From Alphaproteobacteria bacterium UBA3439 (lineage in GTDB: Bacteria; Pseudomonadota; Alphaproteobacteria; Puniceispirillales; Puniceispirillaceae), in the NCBI GenBank assembly GCA_002378605.1, contig DFSK01000047.1, positions 3,344-12,093 on the forward strand: DNA of 8,750 nt. Reading direction: 5' to 3'. The position numbers and the translations under genes were made by a program. Shown one piece after another: positions 1 to 7,068 of the stretch (position 1 is the stretch's first letter; each line of letters begins with the position of its first letter). Under the pieces are notes generated by a model. The model was not told the DNA's origin. It saw nothing but the letters and a program-made list of their open reading frames with translations, and searched no databases.

Positions 1-312
1 GAAATTTTGCAAAGCCGTGATGTCGGGTTTGAATTTGACGGTGAAATGACCGGCGATATCGCACTTGATTATGATTTGATGAAGTCGCGCTATCCGTTCT
101 GCAACCTTACCGGGCCAGCAAATATTCTGGTGATGCCTGGGCTGCATTCGGCCAATATTTCATTCAAATTGGTGCATCAGCTAGGCAATGTTTCGGTCGT
201 CGGGCCGATTATGATTGGCGGCGCGCACCCGTTCCAGATTGTCCAGATGGGTGCATCGGTCAGTGATATCGTGCAAACCGCCGTACTTGCCGCGCATGAC
301 GCCATCCGCTAG
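1..312 (+). CDS. maeB: NADP-dependent malic enzyme, C-terminal end (partial, 5' end outside window)
   Basis: The reading frame is open from base 1 and stops at TAG 310-312, giving 103 residues of a C-terminus. The segment contains GEMTGDIALD, a YPF-x-NLTGPANILVMP stretch, LHSANI, and near the end QIVQMGASVSDIVQTAVLAAHDAI. This pattern belongs to the phosphate acetyltransferase-like domain that forms the C-terminal half of MaeB-type malic enzymes, which decarboxylate malate to pyruvate with NADP in the cytoplasm. In that family the domain is thought to be regulatory (acetyl-CoA sensing) rather than catalytic. A free-standing phosphotransacetylase shares the fold and cannot be fully excluded because the malic-enzyme half lies outside the window. 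The HSAN and QMGASVSDIV wording favours MaeB. The gene converges on the adenosine kinase gene, with only 20 bp between the stop codons. Confidence 0.78.
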   Translation, partial: EILQSRDVGFEFDGEMTGDIALDYDLMKSRYPFCNLTGPANILVMPGLHSANISFKLVHQLGNVSVVGPIMIGGAHPFQIVQMGASVSDIVQTAVLAAHDAIR

Positions 313-314
313 CG

Positions 315-342
315 CAGTTTAACGACAGGCCGTTACAAACTG
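315..342. terminator. Hairpin between convergent maeB and adenosine kinase genes (candidate bidirectional terminator)
   Basis: CAGTTTAACG at 315-324 can pair with CGTT (331-334) and AAACTG (337-342), giving about ten base pairs with a two-base bulge and a six-base loop. The hairpin sits across the 20-bp gap between the two stop codons and reaches into the last codons of the minus-strand gene. There is no clear T run on either side, so this is a structural candidate rather than a classical intrinsic terminator. Confidence 0.35.
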
Positions 343-1325
343 GCCGCAAGCTGTTTTAAATCGGTTTGCGGCCGTGCGCCAATATGCGAAATGACCTCAC
401 CGGCGGCAAGGCTGGCTAGGCGACCTGACTGCAAAAGATCATATCCGTTTGTGCGGCCAAACAGATAGCCAGCGGCAAATAAATCTCCAGCGCCCGTTGT
501 ATCAATCACCGGCCCTTGTGGCATTGCCGGTATTTCGTGATGGTCAGCGCCTGCGCCAATAAAGGCCCCAGCTGGCCCGCGGGTAACCACCAGCTCATCC
601 ATCTTGCCAGCCAAGGCAGCAATGGCATCTTGGCTGCTAGATTGATACAGGCTGGCGACCTCATCTTCATTGCCAAACAAGATTGACACATGATCAGCAA
701 TAAAGCTGGATAGAGCAGCGCGGTGCCGTTCGGCGCACCAAGGATCCGACAGTGATAGCGCCAGCCTGACATCATGCTGTTTGGCAAGACGCGCTGCCTC
801 GGCAAAGATGGCAGGGCCGTTTGGTGCGTCGAAAAGATAGCCTTCAAGATAGATCACTTTTGCCGAAGCCGCATCAGCAAGCGCAAGATCACCTGCTTCA
901 AATTCGATGCTTGCGCCAAGAAACGTATTCATTGATCGCGCCGCATCGGGCGTCACAAGAATGAGTGATGATGCAGTTGGCGATCCGCTGGTGGCTGGTG
1001 GTTGATCAAAGCCGACACCTGCGGCTTTGATATCATGCCGGAACGCCGCGCCAAGATCATCATCATGAACGCGGCCAATAAAATTGGCGGATCCACCAAA
1101 GGCCGCCACGCCAACCGCCGTATTGGCCGCCGATCCCCCCGAAATCAATTGCGGCGATCCTATCGCACCAAGCGCGGCATAAAGCCGAGCTGATCCGGCA
1201 GCATCAAGAAGCGTCATCACCCCTTTTTCAATGCCATTCGCCTGCAAAAATTCATCGTCACATTGGCCAAATATATCAACAATGGCATTGCCAACGGCCA
1301 GCACATCAAAAGATTTTACACGCAT
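333..1325 (-). CDS. PfkB-family carbohydrate/nucleoside kinase, likely adenosine kinase
   Basis: From the chosen start the product is 330 residues, normal for the PfkB (ribokinase) family. It begins with a core strand (FDVLAVGNAIVDIF). It has the GGSAANTA substrate-binding motif at about residues 63-70, an MNTFLGA segment, LSLSDPWC, and the C-terminal signature DTTGAGD at about 275-281, whose Asp is the expected catalytic base and whose glycines form the anion hole. The closing LAAGEVISHIGARP is typical of the alphaproteobacterial proteins annotated as adenosine kinase, which would phosphorylate adenosine to AMP in purine salvage. Other PfkB substrates (sugars, other nucleosides) cannot be excluded from sequence alone. 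I chose ATG 1325 because the family begins just there and a GAGG lies about 11 bases upstream. The frame also allows ATG 1373 or 1361, which would add a basic 12-16 residue extension with no good ribosome-binding site. It is divergent from the lipoprotein gene. Confidence 0.85.
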   Translation of the reverse strand: MRVKSFDVLAVGNAIVDIFGQCDDEFLQANGIEKGVMTLLDAAGSARLYAALGAIGSPQLISGGSAANTAVGVAAFGGSANFIGRVHDDDLGAAFRHDIKAAGVGFDQPPATSGSPTASSLILVTPDAARSMNTFLGASIEFEAGDLALADAASAKVIYLEGYLFDAPNGPAIFAEAARLAKQHDVRLALSLSDPWCAERHRAALSSFIADHVSILFGNEDEVASLYQSSSQDAIAALAGKMDELVVTRGPAGAFIGAGADHHEIPAMPQGPVIDTTGAGDLFAAGYLFGRTNGYDLLQSGRLASLAAGEVISHIGARPQTDLKQLAASL

Positions 1326-1480
1326 CACCACATCCTCATTCCAAATTCTGCGACGCGACATTAGGCCGGACATGATCGAAGAACAAGGCCAATGGCAGTC
1401 AAAACCTAAAAGAGTTAGTGCAATGATCAGCTTTTTAAGCTAGACCCTAGGCCGTCAATGTCGGTATTGCGGTACGAAAA
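1326..1480. promoter_or_regulatory. Divergent intergenic region between adenosine kinase and lipoprotein genes
   Basis: These 155 bp must hold the promoters for both flanking genes, but I see no close match to a standard -35/-10 pair on either strand. The only visible structure is a small dyad at 1429-1441, AGCTT-TTT-AAGCT (five-base arms, three-base loop), with no clear partner element. No open frame of interest lies here apart from the possible N-terminal extension of the kinase. Confidence 0.3.
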
Positions 1481-2038
1481 ATGCGTCACTTACATCTTTA
1501 TCTGTTGGGATTCGCCGCGCTTGTTGCGGCCTGTCAACCAGTGACACCATCAGCGGTAAATCGCGCAGCAGCACCCAATATTGCCGCCGCACCGGAACGC
1601 CAAACCGAAATTGACATAGTTGTCAGCGCGGTCACGAAAGACCCCGATAGCGGGGTTGGCACGGGCAGCGGCGCTGGCACCATTAACAGCACACAAGAAA
1701 CAGCAACAGCCGTCATTCCGGCGACGCCGCCAGTTCAGCCAATGCCTGTAAAGCCGCCTTTTCTTCCCAAAACGATGATCGGGTCGGCATCAGTCATACT
1801 GATGCGCGATCTTGGCATTGCCACGATGATCCGGAAGGAAGGCCCGATTGAAATCTGGCAATATCGCTTTGCCGAATGTGTTGTTGATTTCTTTTTCTAT
1901 CCAGCAAGCCAAGGATCATCGCAATTGATCATCAAAAATTGGGATATGCGAAGTGCGGTCATTGGCAGCAGAATTAACGAAGGCAAGTGCCTTGCGGCGA
2001 TGGATCGCCATCATCAAAAGCTCGTCGCTGGATCATAG
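1481..2038 (+). CDS. Small putative lipoprotein, function unknown
   Basis: The product is 185 residues. The N-terminus (MRHLHLYLLGFAALVAAC) is a short basic then hydrophobic signal ending in a lipobox V-A-A-C, so Cys18 is the likely lipidated residue and the protein is expected to be membrane-anchored on the periplasmic side. Residues 19-95 are a low-complexity Ala/Thr/Pro/Gly linker. Residues about 97-180 look like a folded domain containing IGSAS, LGIATMIRKEGPIEIWQYR and CVVDFFFY. The pattern 'LG.....R.EG..E.WQY....C..D.F.Y' recurs in small uncharacterised lipoproteins of alphaproteobacteria and vaguely recalls the SmpA/BamE-like fold, but I cannot assign a function. Cys133 and Cys170 could form a disulfide in the periplasm. 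The ribosome-binding site is weak. The ATG is chosen because it gives a complete signal peptide. The gene converges on nth, 32 bp away. Confidence 0.75.
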   Translation: MRHLHLYLLGFAALVAACQPVTPSAVNRAAAPNIAAAPERQTEIDIVVSAVTKDPDSGVGTGSGAGTINSTQETATAVIPATPPVQPMPVKPPFLPKTMIGSASVILMRDLGIATMIRKEGPIEIWQYRFAECVVDFFFYPASQGSSQLIIKNWDMRSAVIGSRINEGKCLAAMDRHHQKLVAGS

Positions 2039-2070
2039 ACAATAGTTTGCGCCTGATCATATGCGCTGGC

Positions 2071-2715
2071 CTATAATGTCTTGGCTTTGAAAAGGCATAA
2101 ATCGGCAATCACACAATCGGCACAATCAGGCTTGCGCGCCTTGCAGACATAACGCCCATGAAGGATCATCCAGTGATGCGCGCCTTTTTTCCACCGGTCG
2201 GGAACACGGCGAAGCAATTCCTTTTCAACCGCATCAGGCGTTTTGCCGGGTGCCATGCCGGTGCGATTGCCAAAGCGAAAAATATGCGTATCAACGGCAA
2301 TTGTCGGCTCGCCAAAAGCTTCATTCAAAACCACATTCGCCGTTTTCCGGCCAACCCCGGGCAAAGCCTCAAGCGCCGCACGATCCTGTGGCACCTGACC
2401 ATCATGCTTATCAAGCAGGATTTGCGACAATTTAAAAACATTTTTGGCTTTGGTATTGAACAGGCCAATGGTGCGGATATGGTGGCTTATTGCGTCACTG
2501 CCAAGCGCCACCATTGCCGCTGGTGTGTTGGCGGCGGCGAACAGGCCTTTGGTTGCTTTATTCACCCCAACATCCGTTGCCTGTGCTGATAGAACAACAG
2601 CAACAAGAAGCGTGAATGGATCGGTGAAATCAAGTTCGGTTTGCGGATCAGGTTGACGTTGCGACAAACGCTCAAAACAAATATCAATCGCCGCAAGTTT
2701 CATTTTTACAGGCAT
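2071..2715 (-). CDS. nth: Endonuclease III (DNA glycosylase/AP lyase)
   Basis: The product is 214 residues, the usual Nth length. It removes oxidised pyrimidines from DNA and cleaves the resulting abasic site, starting base-excision repair. Visible motifs are LLVAVVLSAQATD at about 36-48, the helix-hairpin-helix LPGVGRKTANVVL at 118-130 with catalytic Lys124, VDTHIFR at 141-147 with catalytic Asp142, and the four iron-sulfur ligands Cys191, Cys198, Cys201 and Cys207 in the standard C-x6-C-x2-C-x5-C spacing. All key residues are present. ATG 2715 is preferred because an AAAGG (2722-2726) lies six bases upstream. An alternative ATG at 2703 would drop four residues. The start is only 2 bp after the dapB stop codon, so the two genes are almost certainly cotranscribed and probably translationally coupled. 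No convincing terminator is visible downstream. Confidence 0.96.
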   Translation of the reverse strand: MPVKMKLAAIDICFERLSQRQPDPQTELDFTDPFTLLVAVVLSAQATDVGVNKATKGLFAAANTPAAMVALGSDAISHHIRTIGLFNTKAKNVFKLSQILLDKHDGQVPQDRAALEALPGVGRKTANVVLNEAFGEPTIAVDTHIFRFGNRTGMAPGKTPDAVEKELLRRVPDRWKKGAHHWMILHGRYVCKARKPDCADCVIADLCLFKAKTL

Positions 2716-2717
2716 GA

Positions 2718-3518
2718 TCAGCCTTTCAGCACATCCGTCATATCGTAAAATCCAGATGTGGCGGCGGCGGCAAACCGTGCGGCGCGAATGGCACCACGGG
2801 CAAAAATAGCACGGTCAGTGGCCCGATGCGAGATTTCCACACGTTCGGCATCACCATAGAAAATCACCGAATGTTCACCCGCAACATCACCGCCCCGCAA
2901 AACAGCAAAACCGATATCACCCTGTTTGCGCGCACCGGTCTGGCCCTTGCGAACCATATCGGCAACATCGTCAAGCGCAACACCACGCCCTTTTGCCGCA
3001 GCTTTGCCAAGCGCAAGCGCCGTTCCTGATGGCGCATCAACCTTATGATGATGATGCGTTTCCAAAATTTCGATATCCCATCCGTCGGTTAGCTTGGCCG
3101 CGACGTCTTCGACCAGCTGGGTCAGCAATGTCACGCCAACCGATGTATTGGCGCAATAGATAATCGTATTGTCTTTTGCCATTGTTTTCAGGGACGATTC
3201 TTCAGCGGCGCCAAGACCCGTTGTGCCAATGACCATGGCGGTGCCTTTTGCCGCCGCAAGGCTGGCATGATGAAGGCTTGCCGCCGGGCTGGTGAAATCA
3301 ATCACAACATCGGCCGCGCCAAATAGCGTTTCAGGATCACTGCCAATCATCACCCCATTGGCACCAATTTGCGCCACCTCACCGGAATCATGCCCTATAA
3401 AAGGGCTGTCAGGCAGGTCAGTCGCCGCAACAAGCTCAAGATCGGGCGCGGCGGCAATGGCACGAATCAACATCCCGCCCATACGCCCAGCGCTTCCCGG
3501 AATTGCAATTTTAATCAT
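2718..3518 (-). CDS. dapB: 4-hydroxy-tetrahydrodipicolinate reductase
   Basis: The product is 266 residues, normal for DapB. It catalyses the NAD(P)H-dependent reduction in the diaminopimelate pathway that supplies lysine and peptidoglycan precursors in the cytoplasm. The N-terminal Rossmann motif IPGSAGRMGG covers residues 6-15. VVIDFTSP is at 71-78, IGTTG at 97-101 and CANTSVGV at 122-129. The catalytic signature ETHHHHKVDAPSGTAL covers 153-168, with His155 as the expected general acid and Lys159 matching the conserved lysine. The run of four histidines is a modest variant of the usual HHRHK/HHKHK pattern. ATG 3518 is supported by AGAGG (3526-3530) seven bases upstream. The gene lies 226 bp downstream of dnaJ on the same strand and 2 bp upstream of nth. 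It may be transcribed from its own promoter, from dnaJ read-through, or both. Confidence 0.96.
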   Translation of the reverse strand: MIKIAIPGSAGRMGGMLIRAIAAAPDLELVAATDLPDSPFIGHDSGEVAQIGANGVMIGSDPETLFGAADVVIDFTSPAASLHHASLAAAKGTAMVIGTTGLGAAEESSLKTMAKDNTIIYCANTSVGVTLLTQLVEDVAAKLTDGWDIEILETHHHHKVDAPSGTALALGKAAAKGRGVALDDVADMVRKGQTGARKQGDIGFAVLRGGDVAGEHSVIFYGDAERVEISHRATDRAIFARGAIRAARFAAAATSGFYDMTDVLKG

Positions 3519-3603
3519 AATCCTGCCTCTATTCCTGACGGCGGCGCCTTATCGGTCGCTTTCTGTCTTTTGCCTGCTGTCGGTTATCATTATCGCCTTC
3601 GAT

Positions 3604-3609
3604 ATTATA
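3604..3609 (-). promoter_or_regulatory. Candidate -10 element for dapB-nth
   Basis: The minus strand reads TATAAT here, a perfect housekeeping -10 hexamer, about 86 bases before the dapB start codon in the dnaJ-dapB gap. The sequence 17-19 bases upstream (around TGGCGG) is a poor -35, so this is only a candidate. It would let dapB and nth be expressed independently of the heat-shock genes. Confidence 0.35.
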
Positions 3610-3653
3610 GGCGGCTTCACCCGCACGCCGCCAGCATATAAATAGCAGGCCCG

Positions 3654-3671
3654 TTTGGGCAAGCCCCCAAA
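3654..3671 (-). repeat. Hairpin in dnaJ-dapB intergenic region
   Basis: TTTGGG (3654-3659) and CCCAAA (3666-3671) are perfectly complementary with a six-base loop, located 74-91 bases after the dnaJ stop codon on the minus strand. A competing GGGC/GCCC pairing overlaps it. There is no T run after it, so at most it is a weak or factor-assisted end for the dnaJ transcript, or an mRNA 3'-end stabiliser. Confidence 0.35.
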
Positions 3672-3744
3672 TGACATTGCGCCCGACCGGGTTCAAATCA
3701 ATATGGCAAGATTGCTAGATTAGGGAATGGTTGAACTGGCGGGG

Positions 3745-4869
3745 CTAGCCATCAGCCCAGATACGTTTCACCCGTTCCAAAAAGCTTGATGCTTCAGGGC
3801 TGGTATTGCCTGAATTTGAAAAAGCTTCAAGAAGCTCTTTTTGCTTTTTGTTGAGATTGGTTGGTGTTTCCACCTGAACCTCGATGATCTGATCACCCGG
3901 ATTGCCGCGCCGCAGGGCCGGCATGCCTTTGCCCCGCATGCGGAATTTGCGTCCTGATTGTGTACCAGCCTCGATCGTTAACCGCGCCATTTTGCCTTCA
4001 AGCGTTGGCACATCAATGCTGCCACCAAGGGCGGCAACGGTCATTGGCAGGGGAATACGCGCATGAAGATTGCCGCCATCACGGGCAAAAATCGGATGGG
4101 GGTCAACATTGACGAAAATATAAAGATCACCTGCTGGCCCACCACGAAGCCCTGCCTCGCCCTTGCCCGAAAGACGAATCCGCGTTCCGGTATCAACACC
4201 GGCCGGAATCGAAACCGCCAATGTTTTGGCACGCTGCACACGGCCTTCACCGCCACAACTCCGGCAAGGGTCGGAAATGACCTGACCCATGCCCTGACAG
4301 GCGTGACAGGTACGTTCGACAGCAAAAAAGCCCTGCTGCGCCCGAACCCGACCAGCACCGCCACATGTTCCGCATGTGCTTGGCTTGCTGCCATCAGCAG
4401 CACCACTGCCCGAACAACCATCACATTCAGACGGAACAGTGATTGAAATATCCTGCTGCAATCCGGTAAAGGCATCTTCAAGCGAGATTGACATATCATA
4501 GCGAAGATCGTTGCCGCCCTGATTGCGCTGCCGTCCACCGCCACCGCCCGAAAATTCGGAAAACATTTGATCGAAAATATCGGAAAAACCGCCGCCGCCA
4601 AAGCCGCCGCCGCCAAAACCACCGCCGGCACCGCCAGCCGATTGGTCGAAAGCGGCATGACCCATCCGGTCATAGGCAGCGCGTTTTTGCGGATCCTTTA
4701 AAATGTCATAGGCTTCATTGGCTTCACGAAACCGGTTTTCAGCCGCATCGTCGCCCTGATTACGATCAGGATGATTGGCCATCGCAAGCTTGCGAAATGC
4801 CGCCTTGATAGCTTTGTCGTCAGCGTTTTTTTCAACGCCCAATACGTCATAGTAATCGCGTTTGCTCAT
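3745..4869 (-). CDS. dnaJ: Chaperone protein DnaJ (Hsp40, type I)
   Basis: The product is 374 residues from ATG 4869, a full-length type I DnaJ. It binds unfolded protein and stimulates DnaK ATP hydrolysis in the cytoplasm. The N-terminal J domain (about 1-70) carries the HPD motif at residues 33-35. A Gly/Phe-rich region (about 76-115) is built of GGGF repeats. Four zinc-binding CxxCxGxG units follow (CDGCSGSG, CGTCGGAG, CHACQGMG, CRSCGGEG; first cysteines at about 149, 166, 188 and 202). After them come the substrate-binding beta domains, with GDLYIFVNVDPHPIFARDG, and a C-terminal dimerisation region. I prefer the ATG giving MSKRDYYDVLGV, the usual family start. A GTG nine bases upstream (4878) is possible but lacks a ribosome-binding site. 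It follows dnaK on the same strand, but a strong terminator separates them, so DnaJ output probably depends on read-through or an unseen promoter. Confidence 0.97.
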   Translation of the reverse strand: MSKRDYYDVLGVEKNADDKAIKAAFRKLAMANHPDRNQGDDAAENRFREANEAYDILKDPQKRAAYDRMGHAAFDQSAGGAGGGFGGGGFGGGGFSDIFDQMFSEFSGGGGGRQRNQGGNDLRYDMSISLEDAFTGLQQDISITVPSECDGCSGSGAADGSKPSTCGTCGGAGRVRAQQGFFAVERTCHACQGMGQVISDPCRSCGGEGRVQRAKTLAVSIPAGVDTGTRIRLSGKGEAGLRGGPAGDLYIFVNVDPHPIFARDGGNLHARIPLPMTVAALGGSIDVPTLEGKMARLTIEAGTQSGRKFRMRGKGMPALRRGNPGDQIIEVQVETPTNLNKKQKELLEAFSNSGNTSPEASSFLERVKRIWADG

Positions 4870-4895
4870 GCCTGCCACTTTTGCCGTGAAAATTC

Positions 4896-4923
4896 AAAAA
4901 ACCGGAGCCAATCAAGGCTCCGG
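4896..4923 (-). terminator. Intrinsic terminator between dnaK and dnaJ
   Basis: On the minus strand CCGGAGCC (4923-4916 complement) and GGCTCCGG (4909-4902 complement) form a perfect eight-base-pair GC-rich stem with a six-base loop, followed at once by six T residues (4901-4896). The stem begins 17 bases after the dnaK stop codon, and the T run ends 26 bases before the dnaJ ATG. This is a textbook intrinsic terminator lying inside the dnaK-dnaJ gene pair. It should cut most dnaK transcripts before dnaJ and so lower DnaJ relative to DnaK, unless it is read through or dnaJ has its own promoter. Confidence 0.88.
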
Positions 4924-4940
4924 CTTTTACTGTTTTTGGC

Positions 4941-6851
4941 TTATTTGCTTTTCTTTTTGCCGTCATCTGAATCGGCATCAACCTCTTCAAATTCGGCATC
5001 AACAACCGATTCATCATCACTGGTTTCGCCAGCATTGCCATCGGCATCAGCTTCGGCCTGATAGGCAGCCTCGCCCATCTTCATCATCACTTTTGACAAT
5101 TCGGCTGATTTTGATGAAATCGCTTCCATATCGTCGCCATCAAGGGCTTCACGCAGCGCCTCAATTCCGGCTTCGACTTCGGCTTTTGCTTGTGGATCAG
5201 CCTTATCGCCAAGATCATCAATGGCTTTTTCGGCACCATGAACCAAAGCTTCACCCTGATTGCGGGTTTCAACTTCGGCACGGCGTTCTTTGTCGGATTC
5301 GGCATTGGCCTCGGCTTCGGCAACCATCCGTTCGATTTCGCCATCGTCAAGTCCGCCAGATGCCTGGATCCGAATTTCCTGCTCTTTACCAGTAGCCTTG
5401 TCCTTGGCGCTGACCTTTACAATGCCGTTGGCATCAATATCAAAGGTCACCTCAATCTGCGGCACCCCGCGTGGGGCAGGCGAAATACCTTCAAGGTTAA
5501 ACTGGCCAAGCGCCTTATTGTCGGCAGCCATTTCACGCTCACCCTGACAAACCGAAATGGTCACCGCCGATTGATTATCATCGGCTGTTGAAAAGACCTG
5601 GCTTTTCTTTGTCGGGATGGTTGTATTGCGATCAATCAAGCGGGTAAATACGCCGCCAAGTGTTTCGATGCCAAGTGACAAAGGCGTGACGTCAAGCAAC
5701 AACACATCTTTTACATCACCTGTCAAAACACCTGCCTGAATCGCCGCGCCAGAGGCAACAACTTCATCAGGATTGACGCCGCGATGCGGCTCGGTACCAA
5801 AAAAATCTTTGACCTGTTCGATGATTTTCGGCATGCGGGTCATCCCGCCAACAAGAATCACCTCGTCAATTTCTGACGCTTTAATGCCAGCATCTTTCAG
5901 GGCCGCTTTACATGGCTCCATCGTGCGGGCAATCAAACCGCTGACAAGCTGTTCCAGCTTTGCCCGGGTCAATTTGACATTCAAATGTTTTGGCCCTGTC
6001 GCATCGGCGGTGATAAATGGCAGGTTCACATCGGTCTGAATCGAAGATGACAATTCAATCTTGGCTTTTTCAGCCGCCTCTTTTAGGCGCTGTAATGCTA
6101 ATTTGTCACCGCGAAGGTCGATACCGTCACTCGATTTGAATGAGTCAGCCAGAAACTCAATAATGGCATGGTCAAAATCTTCACCGCCAAGGAATGTGTC
6201 ACCATTGGTTGATTTCACCTCGAAAACACCATCGCCAACCTCAAGGATCGATACGTCAAATGTACCACCCCCAAGGTCATAAACCGCAACAATGCCTGAT
6301 TCCTTGCGATCAAGGCCATAAGCAAGCGCTGCTGCTGTTGGCTCATTGATAATCCGCAATACTTCGAGACCGGCAATTTTGCCAGCATCTTTGGTGGCCT
6401 GACGCTGGGCGTCATTGAAATAGGCTGGAACCGTGATCACGGCTTGTGTAACGGTCTCGCCAAGATAGGCCTCGGCATCTTCTTTCAGCTTGCGAAGCAC
6501 AAAGCTGGAAATCTGGCTTGGTGAATATTCTTCACCCTCAACCTTAACCCATGCATCGCCGTTTTTGGCGCCAACAAGTTCAAAAGGCACAAGATCGGCA
6601 AATGCCTTTGTCGATTTATCTTTGAACCGGCGGCCAATCAAACGTTTGATCGCAAAAAGCGTATTTTCCGCGTTCGTGACACCCTGCCGCTTTGCGGCTT
6701 GGCCAACCAGACGCTCACCATTTGCAAAGGCCACCATCGATGGTGTGGTCCGTGCGCCTTCGGCGTTTTCAATCACCCGCGGCTCGGATCCGTCCATAAC
6801 GGCAACACAGGAATTTGTTGTTCCCAAATCAATACCAATAACTTTCGCCAT
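4941..6851 (-). CDS. dnaK: Chaperone protein DnaK (Hsp70)
   Basis: The product is 636 residues, normal for bacterial DnaK. It is the ATP-dependent chaperone that binds exposed hydrophobic segments and works with DnaJ and GrpE in the cytoplasm. The nucleotide-binding domain (about 1-380) shows [14 protein letters not shown] at 5-18, [14 protein letters not shown] at 168-181, [13 protein letters not shown] at 191-203 and [11 protein letters not shown] at 331-341. The hydrophobic interdomain linker VLLLDVTP is at 383-390. The substrate-binding domain follows ([33 protein letters not shown]), then a helical lid. The tail is acidic and then Lys-rich: [19 protein letters not shown]. Residue 435 is Cys where other DnaKs commonly have Leu or Phe (VLQGER/VFQGER), close to the peptide pocket. 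The start is firm: AAAGGAG (6860-6866) lies eight bases upstream. A heat-shock-type promoter lies about 160 bases further upstream. Confidence 0.98.
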   Translation of the reverse strand: MAKVIGIDLGTTNSCVAVMDGSEPRVIENAEGARTTPSMVAFANGERLVGQAAKRQGVTNAENTLFAIKRLIGRRFKDKSTKAFADLVPFELVGAKNGDAWVKVEGEEYSPSQISSFVLRKLKEDAEAYLGETVTQAVITVPAYFNDAQRQATKDAGKIAGLEVLRIINEPTAAALAYGLDRKESGIVAVYDLGGGTFDVSILEVGDGVFEVKSTNGDTFLGGEDFDHAIIEFLADSFKSSDGIDLRGDKLALQRLKEAAEKAKIELSSSIQTDVNLPFITADATGPKHLNVKLTRAKLEQLVSGLIARTMEPCKAALKDAGIKASEIDEVILVGGMTRMPKIIEQVKDFFGTEPHRGVNPDEVVASGAAIQAGVLTGDVKDVLLLDVTPLSLGIETLGGVFTRLIDRNTTIPTKKSQVFSTADDNQSAVTISVCQGEREMAADNKALGQFNLEGISPAPRGVPQIEVTFDIDANGIVKVSAKDKATGKEQEIRIQASGGLDDGEIERMVAEAEANAESDKERRAEVETRNQGEALVHGAEKAIDDLGDKADPQAKAEVEAGIEALREALDGDDMEAISSKSAELSKVMMKMGEAAYQAEADADGNAGETSDDESVVDAEFEEVDADSDDGKKKSK

Positions 6852-7005
6852 ATCTAAAGCTCCTTTCCCTGACCACTCACTGTCTTACCTTTGGGGTGAC
6901 GTTGATTGAGTAGCCCTTTAAGACATTCCGTTCCCTTAAGGCGATCTTAGGGGGGCGCAACCGGACTTTGGCTGACCGGTTATGTCACTGCTGTTCAACT
7001 ATCTA
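6852..7005 (-). promoter_or_regulatory. dnaK 5' leader with ribosome-binding site and competing hairpins
   Basis: If transcription starts a few bases after the -10 element, dnaK mRNA carries an untranslated leader of about 150 nt. Read on the minus strand, it contains a C-tract followed by TAAG (6955-6946). This can pair either with CTTAAGGG (6940-6933; a bulged seven-base-pair hairpin with a five-base loop) or with a second near-copy CTTAAAGGG (6922-6914). The two partners are direct repeats 18-19 bases apart, so the pairings are mutually exclusive. A further CCGG...CCGG hairpin lies at 6961-6979. The ribosome-binding site AAAGGAG sits in a tiny self-complementary stretch, AAAG-GAG-CTTT. I see no clear match to known RNA thermometers (no U4 run facing the ribosome-binding site). 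Any regulatory role is inference. Confidence 0.4.
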
Positions 7006-7066
7006 TCGTCCATATAGGATTTATTATTTCGGTTACAAGAGGGAGATCATCCGGCAGCCAAAGCCG
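6961..7066. repeat. Inverted repeat bracketing the dnaK promoter
   Basis: Arm one, 6961-6979, has the core CTTTGGCTG (6966-6974) flanked by CGG and CCGG. Arm two, 7051-7066, has the exact reverse complement CAGCCAAAG (7055-7063) with the same flanks, each differing by one inserted base. The arm centres are about 89 bp apart and the heat-shock promoter lies between them. Each arm is also weakly self-complementary. It could be a pair of operator sites or, in a grpE read-through RNA, a long-range stem. A coincidence is possible. Confidence 0.5.
7012..7039 (-). promoter_or_regulatory. Heat-shock (RpoH/sigma-32-type) promoter of dnaK
   Basis: On the minus strand CTTG (7039-7036) is followed by exactly 17 bases and then CCTATAT (7018-7012). 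This fits the pattern described for alphaproteobacterial heat-shock promoters, CTTG-N17/18-CYTATNTNNG, at every specified position except the final G, which is A here. Its location 160 bases upstream of dnaK and downstream of grpE is what is expected for a separate dnaK transcription unit. The start site would fall near 7005. Confidence 0.8.
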
Positions 7067-7068
7067 TC

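Noticed and set aside
2039..2070. Possible terminator between the convergent lipoprotein and nth genes
   Set aside because: Only a weak four-base GCGC pairing with a ten-base loop is present and there is no T run on either strand.
2158..2589. 143-codon open frame antisense to nth
   Set aside because: It lies wholly opposite a clear nth gene with all catalytic and iron-sulfur residues, and its product has no recognisable domain.
3292..3645. Plus-strand frame running from the dapB start region into the dnaJ-dapB gap
   Set aside because: Most of it is antisense to dapB and it has no ribosome-binding site or recognisable domain.
4588..4640. GCCGCCGCCAAA-like tandem repeats that could pass for a DNA repeat array
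   Set aside because: They encode the GGGF units of the DnaJ Gly/Phe region on the minus strand, a normal feature of the family.
4041..4673. 210-codon frame overlapping dnaJ on the same strand
   Set aside because: It is an out-of-frame reading of the dnaJ zinc-finger and Gly/Phe region; the product is low-complexity with no motif.
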